Assembly (NCBI GenBank): GCA_963769745.1
Contig: CAVYNB010000017.1
Location: 62,001 to 126,000, forward strand
Direction: 5' to 3'
From: JALORV01 sp963769745
GTDB taxonomy: Bacteria > Pseudomonadota > Gammaproteobacteria > Burkholderiales > Burkholderiaceae_F
DNA: 64,000 nucleotides
A program made the position numbers and the translations under genes. Below, in pieces: positions 54,629 to 63,467 of this stretch; the stretch's first letter is position 1, and each line of letters begins with the position of its first letter. The notes beneath the pieces are model-generated. The model made no database searches. It had not been told where the DNA came from and saw nothing but the letters and a program-made list of their open reading frames with translations.

Positions 54629-56434
54629 ATGTCCGCCGTTGCCGATGTGGTCTTCGACCGTTCGATGCCTTCGCCTGCGCGCATTGCGCACGCGATCCTC
54701 GACGGTTTCAACCGGCACTACCGCCTGTTTCGTTACGTCGCGCAGCAGGCCAAACCGCTGTACGAGAACGGCAACTGGCAGACGATGCGGACGCGGGCGC
54801 GCGAACGCATCGATTTTTACGACCAGCGCGTGCTCGAGGCCGTGGCCCGCATCGAGCGCGAGTTCGACCTTGCCTCGCTCGAGGATGCCGAGCGCGACGC
54901 GCTGTGGCAGGCGGTCAAGCAGCAGTACGTCACGCTCCTCGCCGAGCACCGCCAGCCGGAGTGTGCAGAGACCTTCTTCAATTCGGTCTGCACCAAGCTG
55001 CTGCATCGCGAGTACTACCGTAACCAGTTCCTGTTTGTGCGGCCCGGCGTGGCGACCGATTACATGGATTCGGACCCGCCGTCGTATCGCAGCTACTACC
55101 CATCCGCGGGCCTGCGCGCGACGCTGCGACAGATCGTCATTGACGCCGGGCTGGCGTGCCGCTGGGAGGACGTCGAGCGCGATCTCAGGCTGATCGTGCG
55201 TGCGGTGTGCGAGGCGCATCGCAGCGGCGAGGCGTTCCGGCGCCCGTGGCACATGGAGCCCGATTGCCAGATCCAGATCCTGTCGTCGCTGTTCTTCCGC
55301 AACAAGGGCGCCTACATCGTCGGCCGCGTGATCAACGGCACGCGCATCACCCCGCTCGCAGTACCGATCCTGCGCAACTCGCGCGGGCAGCTCTTCCTGG
55401 ACACGGCGCTGTTCACCACCGACCTGCTGGCAACGCTGTTCTCGTTCACGCGCGCTTACTTCCTCGTCGACATGGAAGCGCCCTCGGCTTACATCGACTT
55501 CCTGCGCACCATATTGCCGCACAAGCCGCCGTCGGAACTGTTCACGATGGTCGGGCTCGCCAAGCAGGGCAAGACGCTCTTCTATCGTGACTTCCTGCAT
55601 CACCTGAAGCACTCGACCGACTCCTTCGTCATTGCGCCCGGCATCAAGGGCCTGGTGATGTCGGTGTTCACCCTGCCGTCCTACCCCTACGTGTTCAAGG
55701 TGATCAAGGATGTGATCCCGCATCCGAAGGACACCGATCGCCAGCAGATCATGGGCAAATACCAGCTGGTGAAAATGCACGATCGCGTCGGACGCATGGC
55801 CGACACCTGGGAGTACTCGCAGGTGACGCTGCCGCGTGCACGGTGCTCGTCCCAGCTGATCGAGGAACTTCGCACCTACTGTCCGAGTCAGCTCGAATTC
55901 GGCGACGGCACGGTGACGATCCGGCATGTCTACATCGAACGGCGCATGACTCCGCTCAACCTGTATCTCGCGAAGGCGTCCGATGCCGACCTCGACCACG
56001 CGATCCTCGAATACGGTAATGCGATCAAGGAGCTGGCGGCCGCCAATATCTTCCCGGGCGACATGCTGTACAAGAACTTCGGCGTTACGCGCCTGAACCG
56101 GGTCGTGTTCTACGACTACGACGAGATCGAGTACATGACCGACTGCAATTTCCGCACGGTGCCCCAGTCGCAGTACGACGACGACGAGATGAACGCGGAG
56201 GCCTGGTACCGCGTGGAAAAGCGCGACATGTTTCCCGAGCAGTGGGGCACGTTCCTGCTTGGCGATGACCGCATCCGCGCCGCCTTCCTGAAGCACCATG
56301 CCGACCTGCTGGCGCCGGCCTTCTGGAACGCGCGCAAGGAACGCATCCAGGCCGGGCACCTGGAAGACGTGTTCCCGTACCCTCCCGAGCGCCGTTTCCG
56401 GCGCCGCTTTGCGTCAGAATTCGAAGTTCACTGA
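54629..56434 (+). CDS. aceK: Isocitrate dehydrogenase kinase/phosphatase
   Basis: A 601-residue protein, normal for AceK. Recognisable regions are ARIAHAILDGFNRHYRLFRYVAQQAKPLYENGNW, the nucleotide-binding stretch SFVIAPGIKGLVMSVFTLPSYPYVFKVIKD, and the kinase/phosphatase Asp region LYKNFGVTRLNRVVFYDYDEIEYMTDCNFR. It phosphorylates and dephosphorylates isocitrate dehydrogenase, switching carbon between the TCA cycle and the glyoxylate bypass during growth on acetate or fatty acids. It is not with aceA/aceB here. A thiolase gene follows nine bases later, consistent with acetyl-CoA-generating metabolism. Confidence 0.96.
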   Translation: MSAVADVVFDRSMPSPARIAHAILDGFNRHYRLFRYVAQQAKPLYENGNWQTMRTRARERIDFYDQRVLEAVARIEREFDLASLEDAERDALWQAVKQQYVTLLAEHRQPECAETFFNSVCTKLLHREYYRNQFLFVRPGVATDYMDSDPPSYRSYYPSAGLRATLRQIVIDAGLACRWEDVERDLRLIVRAVCEAHRSGEAFRRPWHMEPDCQIQILSSLFFRNKGAYIVGRVINGTRITPLAVPILRNSRGQLFLDTALFTTDLLATLFSFTRAYFLVDMEAPSAYIDFLRTILPHKPPSELFTMVGLAKQGKTLFYRDFLHHLKHSTDSFVIAPGIKGLVMSVFTLPSYPYVFKVIKDVIPHPKDTDRQQIMGKYQLVKMHDRVGRMADTWEYSQVTLPRARCSSQLIEELRTYCPSQLEFGDGTVTIRHVYIERRMTPLNLYLAKASDADLDHAILEYGNAIKELAAANIFPGDMLYKNFGVTRLNRVVFYDYDEIEYMTDCNFRTVPQSQYDDDEMNAEAWYRVEKRDMFPEQWGTFLLGDDRIRAAFLKHHADLLAPAFWNARKERIQAGHLEDVFPYPPERRFRRRFASEFEVH

Positions 56435-56443
56435 GGAGAAGCC

Positions 56444-57667
56444 ATGAACGATCCGATCGTCATTGTTTCCGCCGCCCGCACGCCGATAGGCGGATTGCTG
56501 GGTGATTTCACGTCGTTGCAGGCCACCCAGCTCGGCGCGGTCGCCATCCGTGCCGCCGTGGACCGCGCCGGGATCGCCGGCGATGCCATCGACGAAGCCC
56601 TGATGGGCTGCTGCCTGATGGCCGGCCAGGGCCAGGCGCCGGCGCGCCAGGCGGTGCTGGGCGCCGGACTGCCGCAGTCGGTGGGCGCGGTCACCCTGTC
56701 GAAGATGTGCGGCTCGGGCATGCGCGCGATGATGTTTGCGCACGACATGCTCGTGGCCGGAAGCGCCGATGTCGTGCTCGCCGGCGGCATGGAGAGCATG
56801 ACCAACGCGCCCCACCTGCTGGTCGGCTCGCGCCGCGGCTACCGTTACGGCGCCTTCACGACGTACGACCACATGGCGCTCGACGGCCTGGAAGACGCCT
56901 ACGAGCGCGGCAAGGCGATGGGTGTGTTTGCCGAGCAGTGCGTCACGAAGTACAGCTTCACGCGGGAGGAACAGGACGCTTTCGCGATTGCCTCGACCGA
57001 GCGCGCCTTGAAGGCCAACACCGACGGCAGCTTTGCCTGGGAGATCGCTCCGGTGAAAGTCGCAGGCAAGGGCGGCGAGGTCTCGATCGACAAGGATGAG
57101 CAGCCATTCAAGGCCAAGCTCGACAAGATTCCGGGGCTGAAGCCCGCCTTCAAGAAGGACGGCACGATCACCGCCGCCAATGCATCGTCGATTTCCGACG
57201 GCGCGGCGGCGCTGGTGCTGATGCGCCAGTCGACTGCCGCCAAGTCGGACCGCAAGCCGATCGCACGCATCCGCGCGCACGCCGTGCATGCGCAGGCGCC
57301 GGACTGGTTTACGACCGCGCCGATCGGCGCCATCAACAAGGTGCTGGAAAAGACCGGCTGGAAGCCCGGGGACGTCGATCTCTGGGAGGTCAACGAGGCC
57401 TTTGCGGCCGTGACGATGGCGGCAATGCGCGAACTCAAGCTGCCGCACGACAAGGTCAACATCCATGGCGGCGCCTGCGCACTCGGCCATCCGATCGGCG
57501 CGTCCGGCGCCCGTATCGTCGTCACCTTGCTGGGCGCACTCCGCAAGACCGGCGGCAAACGTGGCGTGGCAGCGCTGTGCATCGGCGGCGGCGAAGCGAC
57601 CGCCCTGCCTGGAGATCCTGTGAATCTCCAGGTGGGCGGTCGAGCCCTCGCGCTGGAGCTGCTATGA
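56444..57667 (+). CDS. Acetyl-CoA C-acetyltransferase (thiolase) with insertion at its C-terminus
   Basis: A 407-residue thiolase, about 14 residues longer than usual. The catalytic Cys89 is in LSKMCGSGMRAMMFA, with NEAFAAV, the His in ACALGHPIGASGARI and the second Cys in LCIGGGEATAL. It condenses or cleaves acetoacetyl-CoA. The normal ending would be GGGEATALALELL; here PGDPVNLQVGGRAL is inserted between ATAL and ALELL, encoded by a 42-base palindrome-bearing insertion (57602-57648). The frame is kept, and the site is near the surface C-terminus, so activity may survive. Coupled to PHA synthesis (with phaM) or to acyl-CoA breakdown. Confidence 0.93.
   Translation: MNDPIVIVSAARTPIGGLLGDFTSLQATQLGAVAIRAAVDRAGIAGDAIDEALMGCCLMAGQGQAPARQAVLGAGLPQSVGAVTLSKMCGSGMRAMMFAHDMLVAGSADVVLAGGMESMTNAPHLLVGSRRGYRYGAFTTYDHMALDGLEDAYERGKAMGVFAEQCVTKYSFTREEQDAFAIASTERALKANTDGSFAWEIAPVKVAGKGGEVSIDKDEQPFKAKLDKIPGLKPAFKKDGTITAANASSISDGAAALVLMRQSTAAKSDRKPIARIRAHAVHAQAPDWFTTAPIGAINKVLEKTGWKPGDVDLWEVNEAFAAVTMAAMRELKLPHDKVNIHGGACALGHPIGASGARIVVTLLGALRKTGGKRGVAALCIGGGEATALPGDPVNLQVGGRALALELL
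57602..57648. repeat. 42-bp palindromic insertion flanked by GCCCT repeats, inside thiolase gene
   Basis: GCCCT occurs at 57602-57606 and again at 57644-57648, exactly 42 bases apart. Removing one copy plus the DNA between restores the family's normal reading ATALALEL. The insert holds a perfect 9-bp inverted repeat CCTGGAGAT (57608-57616) / ATCTCCAGG (57624-57632) around a 7-base loop. It looks like a small palindromic element with a 5-bp target duplication. Confidence 0.55.
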
Positions 57668-57751
57668 CGTCGCGCGGGGGGCCGTCGACCCTGGACACAG
57701 ATAACCGCTGATGCGTCTGCGCAAGCTCTCGACCACCCGGCCCGATTGACG

Positions 57752-58387
57752 ATGCTCGGCGTACAGGACCTTGGTCTGTTCGTTGTCACCGGGCTGGTGC
57801 TCAATGCCACTCCGGGCGTCGACATGGCGTACACCGTGACGCGCACGCTGCAGCACGGTGCGCGGGGCGGCGTCGCGGCGGCGCTCGGCATCAGTGCCGG
57901 GTGCGCCGTGCACGCGCTGGCCGCTGCGCTCGGACTGGCGGCGTTGCTCGCGGCCTCGGCCTGGGCGTTCACCGTGATCAAGTGGGCTGGCGCGCTCTAC
58001 CTGTTGTGGCTGGCGTGGGGCATGGCCCGTTCGGCATGGCAGCCGGTTCGGCCCGCCGAAGCCATTGCGCTGCCCGTGTCGACACCGCAGTCGCGCATCT
58101 TCATCCAGGGTTTCCTGACCAACGTGCTCAATCCGAAGGTGGCACTGTTCTTCATGGCACTGCTGCCGCAGTTCATCGGCGCGGATGCGCCGAACAAGCC
58201 TTTGGCCTTCCTGTTCCTCGGTGCCGTGTTCATCTTCAACGGCACCCTCTTTCTGCTGCTGCTCGTGGCCCTCGCGCAGCGGCTGCGGCGCGTGGGCACG
58301 CGGCCGACGGTGCGGCGCGTCCTGAACGGATTGGGCGCCGCGTTGTTCGCGGGCCTGGCGACCCGTCTCGCACTGGCGCAACGCTGA
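57752..58387 (+). CDS. LysE/RhtB family amino-acid exporter (second copy)
   Basis: A 211-residue translocator: LFVVTGLVLNATPGVDMAYTVTRTLQHGARGGVAAALGISAGCAVHALAAALGLAALLAAS with TPG replacing PGP, and GFLTNVLNPKVALFFMALLPQFI with the NPK motif. Five to six membrane segments are present. It is a paralogue of the exporter at 53961. ATG 57752 is preferred over the TTG at 57746. The exported substrate is unknown. Confidence 0.9.
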   Translation: MLGVQDLGLFVVTGLVLNATPGVDMAYTVTRTLQHGARGGVAAALGISAGCAVHALAAALGLAALLAASAWAFTVIKWAGALYLLWLAWGMARSAWQPVRPAEAIALPVSTPQSRIFIQGFLTNVLNPKVALFFMALLPQFIGADAPNKPLAFLFLGAVFIFNGTLFLLLLVALAQRLRRVGTRPTVRRVLNGLGAALFAGLATRLALAQR

Positions 58388-58396
58388 CATCGCGCC

Positions 58397-59071
58397 ATGG
58401 CCACCGTCCTCATCATCGGCGCATCGCGTGGTATCGGGCTGGAGTTCGCCCGCCAGTACGCGGCTGACGGGGCGCGGGTCGTCGCCACCGTGCGCCGGGC
58501 CGAGGACACCGCGAGGTTGCGCGAGCTGGGTGCCAAGCCGCTGCTGCTCGATGTCGTCGATGAAGCGACGGTGGCCGAGTTCGGCGTGCAGCTGCATGGC
58601 GAAAAGATCGATGTAGCGATCTACAACGCCGGGGTCTATGGGCCGCGCACCAGCGCCATTGCCACGCCCGGCGGACTCGACTTCGACGCCGTGATGCATA
58701 CGAACGTGCGAGCGCCGATGCAGCTGATCCCGCAGCTCGTGCCGGGGCTGGCCGCGGCCGGCGGCAAGCTCGCGCTCATCTCCAGCCGCATGGGTTCCAT
58801 CTCGCTGATGAGCAGTACATCGGGATGGCTGTATCGTGCGAGCAAGGCGGCGGCCAATGCGGCGTTGCGCGCGATGAGCCTGGAACTCGGCCCGCACGGC
58901 ATCGTGTGCATCGCATTTCACCCGGGCTGGGTGCGCACCGAGATGGGCGGCGCCGGCGCGGACATCGACGCCGCGACCAGCGTGGCCGGAATGCGGCGCG
59001 TACTGGCATCGGCCAATGCATCGCAAAACGGCAAGTTCCTCAACTTCAATGGCGAGCAGCTGTCCTGGTAG
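58397..59071 (+). CDS. SDR family oxidoreductase
   Basis: A 224-residue short-chain dehydrogenase of the short, CsgA/sniffer-like type: GASRGIG (residues 8-14), YNAGVYGP in place of NNAG, catalytic Ser in ISSRMGSISLMSS and Tyr-x3-Lys in LYRASKAA, then FHPGWVRTEMGG. The adapted substrate loop lacks the usual C-terminal lid. It follows the LysE gene by nine bases and precedes a RidA gene by four, so the three may be one transcript. Confidence 0.9.
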   Translation: MATVLIIGASRGIGLEFARQYAADGARVVATVRRAEDTARLRELGAKPLLLDVVDEATVAEFGVQLHGEKIDVAIYNAGVYGPRTSAIATPGGLDFDAVMHTNVRAPMQLIPQLVPGLAAAGGKLALISSRMGSISLMSSTSGWLYRASKAAANAALRAMSLELGPHGIVCIAFHPGWVRTEMGGAGADIDAATSVAGMRRVLASANASQNGKFLNFNGEQLSW

Positions 59072-59075
59072 ATCG

Positions 59076-59468
59076 ATGAACGACAAGCGACTGATCTCTT
59101 CGGGTTCCGCGTTCGAGGCTGTGGCCGGCTACAGCCGCGCCGTCGTCGAGGGCGATTACGTGCACGTCGCGGGAACGACGGGCTTCGACTACGCTGCGAT
59201 GACGATCGATCCCGACGCCACTGCGCAGACCCACCAGTGCTTTCGCAACATCGCTTCCGCGCTCGAACAGGCCGGCTCGTCACTCGACGATGTCGTGCGC
59301 GTGCGCTACTTCCTGACCGATGCGGCGCTCTTCGAGCAGGTAGCGCCGGTGTTCGGAAAGTACTTCGGTACCGCGCGTCCCGCTGCGACCGCCATCGTCT
59401 GCGGCCTGGTCGATGCGCGCATGAAGATCGAGATCGAAGTGACCGCACGTCGACGGGCCTGGAGCTGA
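59076..59468 (+). CDS. RidA family protein (enamine/imine deaminase-like)
   Basis: A 130-residue YjgF/RidA-like protein: YSRAVVEGDYVHVAGTTGFDYAAMTI, QTHQCFRNIASALEQAGSSLDDVVRVRYFLTDAALFEQVAPVFGKYFGTARPAATAIVCGLVDARMKIEIEVTA. The Arg of ARPA and the Glu of IEIEVTA are the deaminase residues. Members hydrolyse reactive enamines and imines produced by PLP enzymes, or act in catabolic pathways. ATG 59076 follows the SDR stop by four bases. Confidence 0.92.
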   Translation: MNDKRLISSGSAFEAVAGYSRAVVEGDYVHVAGTTGFDYAAMTIDPDATAQTHQCFRNIASALEQAGSSLDDVVRVRYFLTDAALFEQVAPVFGKYFGTARPAATAIVCGLVDARMKIEIEVTARRRAWS

Positions 59469-59518
59469 CGTGATGCCATTTTCCCGCGCCGTTCGCAATC
59501 CACAGGACACATGCTGAG

Positions 59519-60013
59519 ATGCCACTGCAGGTCTTCATCGTGCTCGTGTACGGCATCTGCAGCTGGCTGGCGATTGCCATCATCGAACCGGTCATGCGCA
59601 GCTTTGCCAACGAGGCCGGCATGGAGAGCTGGCTGTTCATCGCGATTCCCGGCCTCCTGGCGATGCTGTTCGCGGTGCTGTCGTACATCCGGGCGGCGAC
59701 GCGCGTCACCAACATGGAGCAGTCCATGTCGCGTGCATTGCTGGTTGCACTGCTGACCTGGATCGCGATCACGACGCTGATCGCCTGGCTCTGGTGCCCG
59801 GCGCACAGCGCGCTGCGCTGCTTCTCCAATGCCCTGATAACGACCGGCATCGTCGGCGGCGGGCCGCTGCTCGTCGGCGCGATGGTGGCCGGCGGCATCG
59901 TGGCACTCGTGCTGCGCCAGCGACCGTCGTGGATCTCTTTCGGCGAGCGTCGCGTGCTCATGGCGCCGGACGCTGATCCGAATCCCACGTCGAAGCCGGG
60001 CAATGCTGGCTGA
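59519..60013 (+). CDS. Hypothetical four-span membrane protein
   Basis: A 164-residue protein with four hydrophobic segments: VFIVLVYGICSWLAIAII (residues 5-22), LFIAIPGLLAMLFAVLSYI (39-57), ALLVALLTWIAITTLIAWLW (73-92) and GPLLVGAMVAGGIVALVL (115-132), ending in a polar tail. I recognise no family. Its end overlaps the acyl-CoA dehydrogenase start by 11 bases, so translation may be coupled. Confidence 0.7.
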   Translation: MPLQVFIVLVYGICSWLAIAIIEPVMRSFANEAGMESWLFIAIPGLLAMLFAVLSYIRAATRVTNMEQSMSRALLVALLTWIAITTLIAWLWCPAHSALRCFSNALITTGIVGGGPLLVGAMVAGGIVALVLRQRPSWISFGERRVLMAPDADPNPTSKPGNAG

Positions 60014-61127
60014 AGAGCATCTTCTGCTGCGCGAGGCACTGCGCGACTTCGCTTCCAATCGACTCGCCCCCCACGCCGCCGAGTGGGACCGCAAGGCCAC
60101 GTTTCCAAAGGAAGCACTGAAGGAACTGGCGGCGCTCGGCACCTTCGGCATTGCCGTGCCGGAGGAATATGGCGGCGCCGGCATGGACTACTCCGCACTG
60201 GCGGTGGCCCTCGAAGAGATTGCCGCCGGCGACGGAGCGACCTCGACCATCATCAGCGTCAACAACTGCCCGGTCTGCTCGATCCTGATGGCCTGGGCGA
60301 GCGAGGAGCAGAAGCAGCGCTACCTGGTCCCGCTCGCGCGCGGCGAGTACCTGGGCGCGTTCTGCCTGACCGAACCGCATGTGGGGTCAGAAGCGTCCGG
60401 GTTGCGCACGACCGCCGTGCGCGACGGCGACCACTGGATCCTGAACGGCGTGAAGCAGTTCATCACCAGCGGCAAGCATGCCGATATCGCGATCGTGCTG
60501 GCGGTGACCGACAAGGCGGCCGGCAAGCGCGGCATCAGCGCATTCATCGTCGAGACCTCGACGCCGGGCTACGTGGTGGCACGCATCGAGGAGAAGCTCG
60601 GGCAGCACGCCTCCGACACCGCGCAGATCCTGTTCGAGAACTGCCGCGTGCCCGCCGCCAACCTGATCGGCGACGAAGGCACGGGCTACCGGATCGCGCT
60701 GTCCGGCCTGGAGGGCGGGCGCATCGGCATTGCCGCGCAATCGCTCGGCATGGCGCGCGCAGCCTACGAAGCCGCATTGAAATACGCCCGCGAACGCGTC
60801 GCGTTCGGGCAGCCGATCTTCGATCACCAGGCGGTGCAGTTCCGACTGGCCGACATGGCCACGCAAATCGAGGCGGCGCGGCAACTCATCCACCACGCCG
60901 CTGCGCTGAAGGATGCCGGGCAGCCGTGCCTCAAGCAGGCCGCCATGGCGAAACTCTTTGCGTCGGAAATGGCCGAGCGGGTCTGCTCCGATGCGATCCA
61001 GATCCACGGCGGCTACGGCTACGTGAGCGACTTTCCGGTCGAACGCATTTACCGCGATGTGCGCGTCTGCCAGATCTACGAAGGCACCAGCGACATCCAG
61101 CGCATCCTGATTGCGCGAAACTTGTAG
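60003..61127 (+). CDS. Acyl-CoA dehydrogenase
   Basis: A 374-residue flavoenzyme of short-/branched-chain type: FGIAVPEEYGGAGMDYSALAVALEEIAAGDGATSTIISVNNCPVCSIL, LTEPHVGSEASGLRTTA, FITSGKHADIAIVLAVTD, and the C-terminal IHGGYGYVSDFPVERIYRDVRVCQIYEGTSDIQRILIARNL. The Glu of YEGTSDIQR is in the catalytic position of most acyl-CoA dehydrogenases, unlike the IVD in this window. It oxidises a short acyl-CoA and passes electrons to ETF. The substrate is not set by the neighbours. Confidence 0.92.
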   Translation: MLAEEHLLLREALRDFASNRLAPHAAEWDRKATFPKEALKELAALGTFGIAVPEEYGGAGMDYSALAVALEEIAAGDGATSTIISVNNCPVCSILMAWASEEQKQRYLVPLARGEYLGAFCLTEPHVGSEASGLRTTAVRDGDHWILNGVKQFITSGKHADIAIVLAVTDKAAGKRGISAFIVETSTPGYVVARIEEKLGQHASDTAQILFENCRVPAANLIGDEGTGYRIALSGLEGGRIGIAAQSLGMARAAYEAALKYARERVAFGQPIFDHQAVQFRLADMATQIEAARQLIHHAAALKDAGQPCLKQAAMAKLFASEMAERVCSDAIQIHGGYGYVSDFPVERIYRDVRVCQIYEGTSDIQRILIARNL

Positions 61128-61217
61128 CGGGCTCGGGGCGGCCCGGCGCCCGCCGCGTGTGCAAAGACACGGCACCGCATGTCGCCCGCCCCGGGTACAA
61201 ATTCTGATGGAGACAGC

Positions 61218-62009
61218 ATGCGCGTGATACTGGCGGGAGCAACGGGATGGGCGGGCTCGGCGCTCGCGCGCGGCATCGCAAGGAGCGGGGATCTTCAACT
61301 CGTCGCAGCGATCGCGCGCACGACGGCGGGGCAGACGCTGGGCGCCGTTCTCGGTGAGCCTGCACTGTCCGCTCCGGTGCATGCGTCTGCGGCCGAGGCG
61401 CTCGCAACGCCATGCGATGTGTTCGTCGAGTTCACCAAGCCGGCAGGAGCCAAGGCAAACATACTCGCCGCGCTGGAGGCGGGCGCTCATGTGGTGGTCG
61501 GCACGTCTGGCCTGAGCGACGTCGACTACGCCGAGATCGACGGGGTCGCGCGGGCACGGGGGCGCGGCGTGCTGGCCTGTGGCAACTTCGCTCTCACGGT
61601 CGTGCTGCTGCAGCGTTTCGCGGAGATTGCGGCACGCTATTTAGATCACTTCGAGATCATCGACTACGCGCATGAAGACAAGCCGGATGCGCCGTCCGGC
61701 ACGGCGCGCGAACTGGCGTTTCGGCTCGGTCAGGTCAAGGCGCCGGACCCGGGTGTGCCGCTAGACCAGGTACGCGGACCGCGAGAGGCGCGCGGCGCAA
61801 CGCTCAATGGCGTGCAGGTTCACTCGGTGCGCCTTCCCGGCTATGTGATTGGAGTGGAGGCGGTGTTCGGTGCAGCGGGACAGCGCCTGCACCTTGCGCA
61901 TCACGCGGGCTCCAGCGCGGAGCCCTACGTCGATGGCGCCCTGCTGGCGATCCGCAAGGTTCCGACCCTGACCGGGCTGCACCGCGGACTCGATGCCGTG
62001 ATGGATTAG
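61218..62009 (+). CDS. DapB-like dihydrodipicolinate reductase-family protein
   Basis: A 263-residue protein with the DapB fold: cofactor loop MRVILAGATGWAGSALARGI, DVFVEFTKPAGAKANILAAL, VVVGTSGLSD and IIDYAHEDKPDAPSGTARELA. In true DapB the motif is HHxxKxDAPSGT; here the first His of the pair is Ala151, while His152 and Lys155 remain. The first His is the proposed acid/base of the reduction, so lysine-pathway activity is doubtful. It may be a paralogue with a different substrate, or a divergent functional DapB. ATG 61218 has GGAG upstream (61209-61212). Confidence 0.75.
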   Translation: MRVILAGATGWAGSALARGIARSGDLQLVAAIARTTAGQTLGAVLGEPALSAPVHASAAEALATPCDVFVEFTKPAGAKANILAALEAGAHVVVGTSGLSDVDYAEIDGVARARGRGVLACGNFALTVVLLQRFAEIAARYLDHFEIIDYAHEDKPDAPSGTARELAFRLGQVKAPDPGVPLDQVRGPREARGATLNGVQVHSVRLPGYVIGVEAVFGAAGQRLHLAHHAGSSAEPYVDGALLAIRKVPTLTGLHRGLDAVMD

Positions 62010-62019
62010 TACGCGCACG

Positions 62020-62796
62020 ATGAGCGGCGCCGACTCGACTGAACGATTCTCCGACCGCGTCGAGGCCTATCTTGCGGGTCGGCCGCGCTATCCGCATGAA
62101 GTCGTCGCGCATCTGGAACGCATCGGCGCCTTGCCGGCTTTGCCCAACCGGGGCGTGATTGCCGACATCGGCGTGGGCACGGGCCTCTCGGCCGAGCCGT
62201 TTCTGGCGGCCGGTCATCGCGTGATCGGCATCGAACCGAATGCGCCGATGCGCGCTGCCAGCACCGAATTCCTCGCGCGCCACGCGAACTACGAGGCCCG
62301 TGACGGCACGGCGGACGCGACCGGGCTTACGGACGGCGCGGTCGATCTCGTGATCGCCGCGCAGGCGTTCCACTGGTTCGACCCCAGGCGATTCCGCGCA
62401 GAGTCGCTGCGCATCCTGCGACCCGGTGGCTGGGCTGCACTGATCTGGAACGATCGCGATACGGCCGCCACACCCTTCCTGGCCGGCTACGACGCGCTGC
62501 TGGTGGAGTTCGGCAACGATTACCTCGCGATCCGTTACCGGCACCAGGGCACCGACGCGATCCCGGTGTACTTCGACGGACGGGTACCGCCGGTCGCGGA
62601 GTTTCGCCATCAGCGGCGTATGGACTGGTCAATGCTGGCGGCACTGGCCGGCTCCGCGTCCTATCTGCCGGCGCCCGGCCAACCGCGCCATGCCGAGTTG
62701 ATGGCGGCGCTGCGTGCACTGTTCGATTCGCACGCCGAGGGCGGAATGATTGACATGCGTTACACCTGCCGAGTGCATGCGGCGCCGTTGGGCTGA
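62020..62796 (+). CDS. Class I SAM-dependent methyltransferase
   Basis: A 258-residue methyltransferase of the UbiE/YcgJ-like group: RFSDRVEAYLAGRPRYPHEVV, SAM motif I VIADIGVGTGLSAEPFL, IGIEPNAPMR, and AQAFHWFDPRRFRAESLRILRPGGWAALIW. The AFHWFD motif is characteristic of one small-molecule methyltransferase branch. The methyl acceptor is unknown. It starts ten bases after the DapB-like gene. Confidence 0.9.
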   Translation: MSGADSTERFSDRVEAYLAGRPRYPHEVVAHLERIGALPALPNRGVIADIGVGTGLSAEPFLAAGHRVIGIEPNAPMRAASTEFLARHANYEARDGTADATGLTDGAVDLVIAAQAFHWFDPRRFRAESLRILRPGGWAALIWNDRDTAATPFLAGYDALLVEFGNDYLAIRYRHQGTDAIPVYFDGRVPPVAEFRHQRRMDWSMLAALAGSASYLPAPGQPRHAELMAALRALFDSHAEGGMIDMRYTCRVHAAPLG

Positions 62797-62853
62797 AGTC
62801 GGACGGCCCAGCACGTAACATCCGGGTTCTCGGGAATTCGCCCGACTTCGACC

Positions 62854-63459
62854 ATGGCCGCCGCGCTCGACTTCTACTTCGACTTTTCGTCGCCTTACTC
62901 GTACATCGCTTCCGAAGAGATCGAGGCGCTCGCCGAACGGCACGGACGCGAACTGCGCTGGCGACCGATCCTTTTGGGCGTGGTGTTCAAGGCCTCGGGC
63001 GGCACGCCGCTCACCGAGGGCTATGGACCGAAAGCACGCTATTCGGTACGTGACTTTGCGCGCTCGGCAGCCTTCGTCGGCGTGCACTACCGGCATCCGA
63101 CGGTCTTTCCGGTCGGCGCGGTCGCAGCGGCACGCGCGGTGCTGTGGCTGCAGCGCGAGCAGCCAGCACAGGTGGGGCCGTTCATACACGCGGTCTTTCG
63201 CGCGCTGTTCGTGGCGGATCGCAACATCAGTGACACGACGGTGGTGATGGAGCTGGCCAAGGGCATCGGCATCGACGTCGCGAAACTGGCCGCCGGAATA
63301 CAGGAAGACTCGATCAAGAACGCACTGCGCACCGAAGTCGAGCAGGCGATTGCTCGCGGTGTATTCGGCGCGCCGGCGTTGTTCGTCGATGGCGAGATGT
63401 TCTGGGGCCACGATCGATTCGCCCAGGTCGAGCGCTGGATCACGACCGGGCCGTTCTAG
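62854..63459 (+). CDS. 2-hydroxychromene-2-carboxylate isomerase family protein
   Basis: A 201-residue DsbA-fold glutathione-dependent isomerase: FYFDFSSPYSYIASEEIEALAERHGRELRWRPILLGVVFKASGG with the active-site Ser of SSPYSY, and ARGVFGAPALFVDGEMFWGHDRFAQVERWI at the C-terminus. Members act in naphthalene/aromatic degradation or general detoxification. The following gene encodes a glutathione S-transferase, which supports a glutathione-linked role. Confidence 0.92.
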   Translation: MAAALDFYFDFSSPYSYIASEEIEALAERHGRELRWRPILLGVVFKASGGTPLTEGYGPKARYSVRDFARSAAFVGVHYRHPTVFPVGAVAAARAVLWLQREQPAQVGPFIHAVFRALFVADRNISDTTVVMELAKGIGIDVAKLAAGIQEDSIKNALRTEVEQAIARGVFGAPALFVDGEMFWGHDRFAQVERWITTGPF

Positions 63460-63467
63460 GAACAGCG

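Noticed and set aside
54437..56359. A 640-codon minus-strand open frame
   Set aside because: Antisense to LysE and aceK; no family motif and shadow-type composition.
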